Assembly: GCA_004794785.1 (NCBI GenBank) | Contig: SJOL01009422.1 | Span: forward strand, 378,067-442,066 | DNA length: 64,000 bases | Direction: 5' to 3' | From: Opisthorchis felineus | Lineage: Eukaryota > Platyhelminthes > Trematoda > Opisthorchiida > Opisthorchiidae | Notes under the pieces: generated by a model | What the model was told of the DNA's origin: nothing | Seen by the model: only the letters and a program-made list of their open reading frames with translations | Databases searched by the model: none | Program-made: the position numbers and the translations under genes | In this document: positions 58,401 through 64,000 of the stretch, in pieces | Numbering within the stretch: position 1 is the first letter of the stretch | How the letters are laid out: each line of letters opens with the position of its first letter

Positions 58401-60012
58401 CGGAGGATTCTGACTACCTGAAAGGTCTTACCGCTCACGGAATTTAAAGAATTTTATCACACAATCAAAATATGTAGCTTCTGGTGGCCACTTAACAAGT
58501 CGTCATTGTTTCCTTCGAGCGCAGTGGTTTCTATAACACGTAGACTTTAATCCACAAAAGCAAACGATCGTGAGAAAACCGACTTGGTGCGCTGGTGCGA
58601 TTGTGATGAAATCCAGACGGGACTAAATAGTAAATACTTTGGAAATATCCGAAATGACAGTTGGCGGACGTTGGAGTCAAATTTGGTTTCATGCGTTCTG
58701 ACACACAAATGTACACTCACTCTACCGCAAGTACAGGAAATCTAATATGCCTGGGACCGCCACTTCAAAATCACATGACGGTTTAGTCAATAACGTCGTT
58801 ATGAATAGACGGACAGGCAACCAGGCCCGATCCGGAGTTAAATGGAGCGTGGCCAGAATTTACATCACTGCAGTACTATACATTAATATATATATTTCCA
58901 CCTCCCCCCTAATCGGCTTTTTCCCTGAATAGGGTGTTAGCAGCATTAACTGTGAAAAACAGGTGTATTCATGGTGTGCGCCCGAGCAGTCGCATCCGGG
59001 TTCCACTACAGTTTTAGGGCTCTAGACTGATCTCCAAAGGCAACTCATCAAAATACACCATGTTGTCTCACCTCACTTCGTGAACAAATAGCGGAATCGG
59101 TCATTGATGTCGGGTTTTGTCGAGGCGTGGAACGTGAACTTCGACGGTGCACAAAAAACCAACGTGCGTCATCATACGAACTTTTGCATCCTAAACGAAT
59201 TGTCCGCCAAAACACGCAGATTGCACTGGCCTTTTCCGAAAACCTGTGCCCCTGTTTGTACAAGACAGTGTGTTTTCCAGGCTCATTGGTATGGTATTGA
59301 ATCAGCAAAATTATGCGCAGCATTATACCGGTCATTCAAGTTATGGGAGACATTTGGACACATTAAAATCGAAATCAAGAAGAGTTGACGATATTTCGCC
59401 TCATTATCTCAAGAAAAATAAAAGATTCCGTGCGAAAAGGGATTTGTATTTGTCTGCAAAATCGTACGACTGACAGTATCATGCAAACATATTCAGCAGA
59501 CTCTCGGCTTGAATCCAAATTGTTTCTGTTTTTGATCAAACATAGTTATAAACTGTTTCATGAAAACCCCTCCTAGCACCATTTGTTCAGTTGTTATATC
59601 CGATCTGGAACGATTGTGCTGAAACAGCGTGTGTGTCCTTGCGCCTCCTCCTAAAAAGGGAAATCTGTGTTTGTAAAATGTGTACGGTCCAAGGCAAACT
59701 ACTTGCTTATACCCAAAGACAAAACAACCTACCACGTTTGAGTAAAGCTAAAAAGTGTCTGCGAGATTGTCAAACAGCCTGACCATCCCAATCCACAAAT
59801 CAGGCGTGAGCTTGCATGAACGTCCGCCGGAAGCTGGTTGGGCACTGAGGCGTTGCTGTCTTGCTTATACTAATATACCCTGCAAAAAAAATAACTTGCG
59901 CTTTACGCACACATATCAGATCATTCCTAAGCAATCCGACTATGATGAGGGCCACAAAATTTCGCACTGGATCAATCTGCTTTCCCGAAGTTACAAAGTG
60001 CCATATTTTCCT
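55430..60012. other. no gene recognised
   Basis: Short open frames only, none above 95 codons, with no motifs or strong splice-site pairs. A few words (for example GGCGTGGA followed by TTCGAC, near 59125 and 2050) recur and may be remnants of another repeat. Confidence 0.35.
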
Positions 60013-60014
60013 CT

Positions 60015-60024
60015 CCCCCCCCCC
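60015..60024. repeat. C10 homopolymer
   Basis: Ten consecutive C. On the minus strand it is a G run directly after the last recognisable codon of the protease relic, and a likely place for length error. Confidence 0.85.
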
Positions 60025-60237
60025 TAATATATAATTTTGTGGGGTAAATCTAAGTTTTACCCTCAGGAAATCGAAGACGATAGTTGGCAGCTGCTCCACC
60101 TGGTTACAGTCAATGACGTACAAGTTGTCCAATTTTGTTGCTCCTATTGCAGCGTTAAGTGTTTCTGCGCGACGCAAACTGAGCTTGGTTAGCCAGCTTG
60201 TGGTGTCCAGTGTTGCAATAAGTGATCTCCCGAACAA
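60025..60237 (-). pseudogene. aspartic protease (cathepsin D-like) relic, second catalytic lobe
   Basis: The minus-strand frame reads SLIATLDTTSWLTKLS, AETLNAAIGATKLDN, then YVIDCNQVEQLPTIVFDF and LRFTPQNYIL. This is the order of the pepsin/cathepsin D C-terminal lobe: the second active-site motif (normally Asp-Thr-Gly-Thr-Ser), the LNxAIGA helix, a Tyr-x-x-Asp-Cys with the conserved Cys, LPxIxF, and the DYIL-type strand end. The Gly of the active-site motif is missing (Asp-Thr-Thr-Ser), which should abolish activity. A stop lies just before Leu-Phe-Gly-Arg, and the frame runs into a G10 run after YIL with no donor. A strong acceptor (CGATCTCAG) lies upstream at about 60260-60268, so this may descend from an intron-containing gene. 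The remaining exons were not found. Confidence 0.68.
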
Positions 60238-60299
60238 CTACCCCTTTGGAGTTTGGATACTGAGATCGAAAAAAAAGTCCGCAATAAATGAACAAGCTT

Positions 60300-62500
60300 C
60301 ACAGTTCATTGTTTAAAATAGGCTTTTAGGTGTTCCCACATTACTTACTTGACCATACAGAGCACCCAAGGACAGTGAAAATTCTCTAAGGGCACCGTGT
60401 GGAACTTTTGTGGGTTGATCGTATGATGTGACTCAAACACAATTCAACCGTCGAGTTCCAAATCGTTGCGATGAGCAGCACTCAGAAAAGAATAGAAAAC
60501 GGCGGGTTTATCTCACTGGGACAAGTTGGACTGGATAAGCCTCTACATAGCTGATGTTTCTCATCAAACGAGCGATATGCGTTAGGTCACATTCCATAAA
60601 CAAAATAGGGTAAACCACTTAGAGTCTGTCATTTGATTTGCTGACATAACATTGAGAATGTTGAAATCAGCTACTGTCCTTTTGGCTTTTGGGTACCCCA
60701 AACGCAGGTGGCCGTCACCTGAAACAGGCAGTCTTGCGTGTGGATGGTAGACACCAAGCAGAGAAAATGTTACTTGACCAATTGGATACCCGTCGATCTA
60801 TTTGACCACAAAATCATCAAAGTACAATAAAACAAACCTGAAAGAAATCCCTCACACCCACTGTTCCCACATTCCTCGCAGTGAAAGTATGCAAGGCCCC
60901 TTCCTCTGTTCTTGAAAGTCCTCTATCGAATTTTCTTTTATGCTTCCAGTCAGCATGCCGTGCGTTTGAGGATAGGAGTACAGTGACATCCAAACTTGTA
61001 TCAACAATGACGCAAAAGTTTTATGCAGATGTACTAAGTGATATATGTGCGATCAGGTCATTCTTCAAACCTCTGCGTCTAATTATCAAAGCTATGCTCC
61101 TATTTACCACACCCAGCAGATAGGGCAGCAGGACCACCGCCTCAAGCACTTTACGTGTCGTTTTAAATCCTGACGAACGGCCTGACATTGCTTTGATCCA
61201 CGTTCTATGCATGGGACAAAACAATGCTCATTCAATATTTGTGCAATCATGTAAGCTGAATTCATGCTACTCCGTGGTATTTACCTGCAATTGGTGCACA
61301 CTACCACCTAGAGGTTTAAGTTTCGCTCAGTCTTGAGTAGGCTGACAATACTAAATTATAATGAGACCAAGCGCGGGCGCCAGATGTGTGCCACATTTGC
61401 ACCACTGCAGCAAAAATTTTACCCCTGCAAATAGGTCTGAAACAAGCGTTCAGTGCGTACACCATCTATCAATCGAGAGTGATAGTACGCTGGTCAGTCT
61501 GTTTTCTAGCACGTCAGGTGCGGAGCGCTAAGGGTCTGGTTTTCATTATATCAAACTGAAGTGGTTATTTTGCACTTTGATTACAGCATCCACAGATATA
61601 TGGCTACTATCTAGTTTCGGCTGCCTAGAGCAACCTTTGCCATATTTACAAGCCTCTACAAACTCACAAGGTCAAACTCAGATATAGAAGAAGAAAAATT
61701 TCACGATGGTTTTGACACAAAAGCTTCACCGGGCCAAGTGTGTCAAAAGCGAAACGTTGCCCAATTAAAAACTACCGAGTGTTTACCAAGCCTTCTGAAA
61801 CGATGACTTCTCAATCGGTTCCAAACTTTTTCCATTTGATTGAAAAATTTCACGACATATTGTCGGACGTTTTGAACGTGCGCCTCTAAACGCTGGCTGA
61901 AGAGAACAAGCTGCCCTTCAATGCTTTGGGCAGATATCTTTCGCTACATGTGCTCACCTAGCATCTCGGTGTGCGGCAGATATCCCAGAAGGCAACAGAT
62001 ACAAAACTGGTGTGTTTCAGTGCAATATGCCACTCTGGTGCGTGATAAACACGTGTCCCACCGCATAACTTCCGTCTAGTAGACCAGGATTAATCTCAAC
62101 CAATTTGGTTGTGAAAAATGCGGAAACCCGGAAAACCACACCGAAGGTTTGAAAAGGCCTGATTCAAGGACTGGTAGATGTAAAAGCCCCAAATATGCTC
62201 AATAGCAAGTGCGCCTAAATAATAACAAATACTGAAACAGCTAATGTGCACCTAAAAGAACTCATGTGAACTTCGGTTTGATAAAGCAGAGTTGTCGACA
62301 TTTAACCAGTTCCAAGCGAAAGCACCCCAACGTCAACGAAAAAAGGAAATACTTGAATCAAGTTTCTAAATAACCTGTTAGGGAAGGAAAATGAATACTG
62401 GGCAAACCGAATCAGAGACCCAATCGTACGCTGATCCTTGAAATCCCATCGAACTATTTACTAGACTGAAATAAATCTCAGGAATGACACTTGAGAACAA
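60300..62500. other. no gene recognised
   Basis: Open frames of at most 80 codons (60881-61123) without known motifs. No further protease exons could be found on either strand. Confidence 0.35.
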
Positions 62501-62537
62501 TCTGTGTCAAATATGCTGCGTAGTTTTAGAAATGCAA

Positions 62538-62774
62538 GAGGTTCCACATGGTTTCAAGGATGAAACTGTAGTTGGTTGACATAAAACGAAGGCAGGTCCG
62601 TCGCAGAAATGCGACCGTCGAAGGATGAGCCTTCTAAGCATCATTGCCAAACTTGTGGCTCGCATCCTGTTCAGGTATAGAGGAGAGAAACGTCTCTCCT
62701 TGGAGAGCACTGTGACGATTGAAGCAGACGATTTGCGGTCGGCGCCACGTCAGCTCAGGATGATGAACGGGTGA
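62538..62774 (+). mobile_element. LINE relic, reverse transcriptase finger region
   Basis: The plus-strand frame reads EVPHGFKDETVVG, stop, HKTKAGPSQKCDRRRMSLL, then SIIAKLVARILFRY. The pattern E-V-P-x-x-F-K-D-x-x-I-V-x-x-x-K-x-K-G-x-x-x-x-C-x-N-x-R-G-I-S-L-L-S-I-x-x-K-x-x-A-R-I-L is the start of the reverse transcriptase domain of non-LTR elements. The conserved N-x-R-G-I has become R-R-R-M and a stop interrupts. The flanking DNA shows no further domain. The sub-pattern differs from that expected for the 11368 family, so a second LINE clade is likely. Confidence 0.7.
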
Positions 62775-62799
62775 AACAGCTCCATGGAGCATTTGCGGA

Positions 62800-64000
62800 T
62801 TACACAGAATTCTCCGACTCACTAACTGGGGAGGCATTATGGTCATCGTCTCATTCCCTAAAATTCTCAGTCCCCACCCACTTTTATCAGCCACGCGCTC
62901 ACAGATGTTTCGAGACCGTAAAAGTGACATACAAAAAGCAGTTCAAAAGGCACAGACTGCACAAGCTAGCATCGCAATTTTCTCGTGAGCAGAGCATTTG
63001 CTCGCACAGCGTTCCGTCCAAAAAGCCTCAGTGTTACTGGCCGTTACGCAAGCAAAAGAAGGCCTGATTTGCAAGAAAGCAAGGCTTGGTGGTGAAGGCG
63101 TAAGTCTAGATCACCCTAGAACCAGAGCATAATTTTGAGCGCCTGCGGGACAGTAAAGTGTATCGTATGAAGCTGGTGTTCTTTGATCCAGGTTGAGTCA
63201 TGTCTCACCTTAATTAGCGGTTTGTGATGCCCCAAGGTGTGAATAAACACATACTGCACATTGATGACTTGGCTAAGTTTGGCGTCATTTTCGTAAAGAC
63301 TTGGCCAAAAACGTCTCCAAAGTACTCAAGAATTCCACTGAAGTGAGAACTCCCCGCGTTTTGAGAAACAGTTTCCGCCACAACCTAAATATGGTGGATG
63401 AATTATGAACTACTTACAAAGTTTCAGTAGTGAACCAATTTATGCATTCAAAGCTGGACGTGAAGCTGATTTACTGGAATTTCCAAGTTATCAGCTCTAC
63501 ACCAGCGTTTTGAAATGATGTAAATTATACGTACCACGTGGCGCGCGTCCTTGACGGTTACCGAAAGTTTTCAAGTGGTAGTGACTACATATCGCATCTT
63601 CTGTCCGCGGTACTCAGCTTCCAAAATCCATCACATTTTGACATATGACATCTGGGCTGGGTTCACAGAAAACCGAAAATCTTTTCTCTTTCAAACAAGT
63701 GTACACCCAAATGTTTGGCGCTGAAGTTGATGGCGATCGTTTTGGCATTGGTCTACGTTGAGTTTCATGCGTACTGTCACTATGATGTCATTTCACTAGG
63801 ATATTCTCTCAGTGTTTCGTCTGTTATCAATCTGGGTGCCCTGGGCAGTGGATATTTTCGCAAGCAGATGGTGATGCTTAGTTCAGCGTATACACACGAA
63901 TCAACAACTGCACTTATCTGTGCTTATAGCAGAATGAAGATTTTTTCAGAATAAGGGTTGATTAAGAAAAAATTATACGCATCGCAGCCGTGCGTCTTGC
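62800..64000. other. no gene recognised
   Basis: Open frames up to 98 codons, including one at 62771-63067 that overlaps the LINE relic; no motif or splice pattern was found. Confidence 0.35.

Noticed and set aside
59800..60020. Continuation of the protease frame below 60025
   Set aside because: Sequence after the G10 run has no resemblance to the family's C-terminus; likely read-through into intron or unrelated DNA.

Overview
The window looks like one stretch of a large, intron-rich, repeat-laden eukaryotic genome. I read it as a parasitic flatworm, most likely a digenean trematode, for three reasons. It carries non-LTR retrotransposon relics with the C-terminal block (RLRWLGHVLRM type) that I know from trematode genomes. 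It carries a tRNA-derived SINE in two copies. Above all it carries a gene built like the micro-exon genes (MEGs) of schistosomes and relatives. The species cannot be fixed from the sequence. No bacterial operons, CRISPR arrays or free-standing tRNA/rRNA genes were seen.

The main content is a probable MEG on the + strand. It opens at 2248 with an exon encoding a hydrophobic signal peptide that ends in a strong GTGAGT donor. A 63-nt exon follows at 2487. After that come very small exons scattered through long introns: 51 nt (7402), 78 (10038), 72 (13080), 15 (16634), 15 (19299), 24 (20326), 21 (28991), 15 (29915), 15 or 21 (31889), 24 (34402), 21 (34771), 27 (36943), 36 or 54 (37042/37060) and 21 (37137). 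A possible last exon with a poly(A) signal lies at 37245. Every one is a multiple of 3 in length and every one is phase 1 at both ends, so any can be skipped or included without changing frame. More exons of the same type lie further on (38913, 48333, 50297, perhaps 53308 and 55402), either as alternative 3' parts of this gene or as a second one. The predicted product is a small secreted protein of variable composition with acidic, tyrosine-rich blocks. Without RNA data the exon chain is a prediction; each exon is graded separately.

Other coding-like content: a possible 3' end of an upstream gene (1-306); a 306-nt phase-1 exon with protein-like composition (30343-30648); two abutting long open frames of unknown nature (17758-18686); a frameshifted coding-like stretch on the minus strand (51859-52540); and a decayed aspartic-protease (cathepsin D-like) piece on the minus strand (60025-60237).

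Mobile DNA: four dead LINE fragments (11368-12656 minus; 14614-15240 plus; 44284-44390 plus; 62538-62774 plus) and a LINE 3' fragment at 3605; a Ty3/gypsy-like LTR end, primer binding site and gag start at about 28674-28926; two SINE copies with clear target-site duplications (5889-6098 and 54610-54859); an unnamed repeat family present twice (17146, 54238); and simple repeats including a 150-bp T tract at 43315. The rest is AT-rich intron or intergenic DNA in which I recognise nothing.
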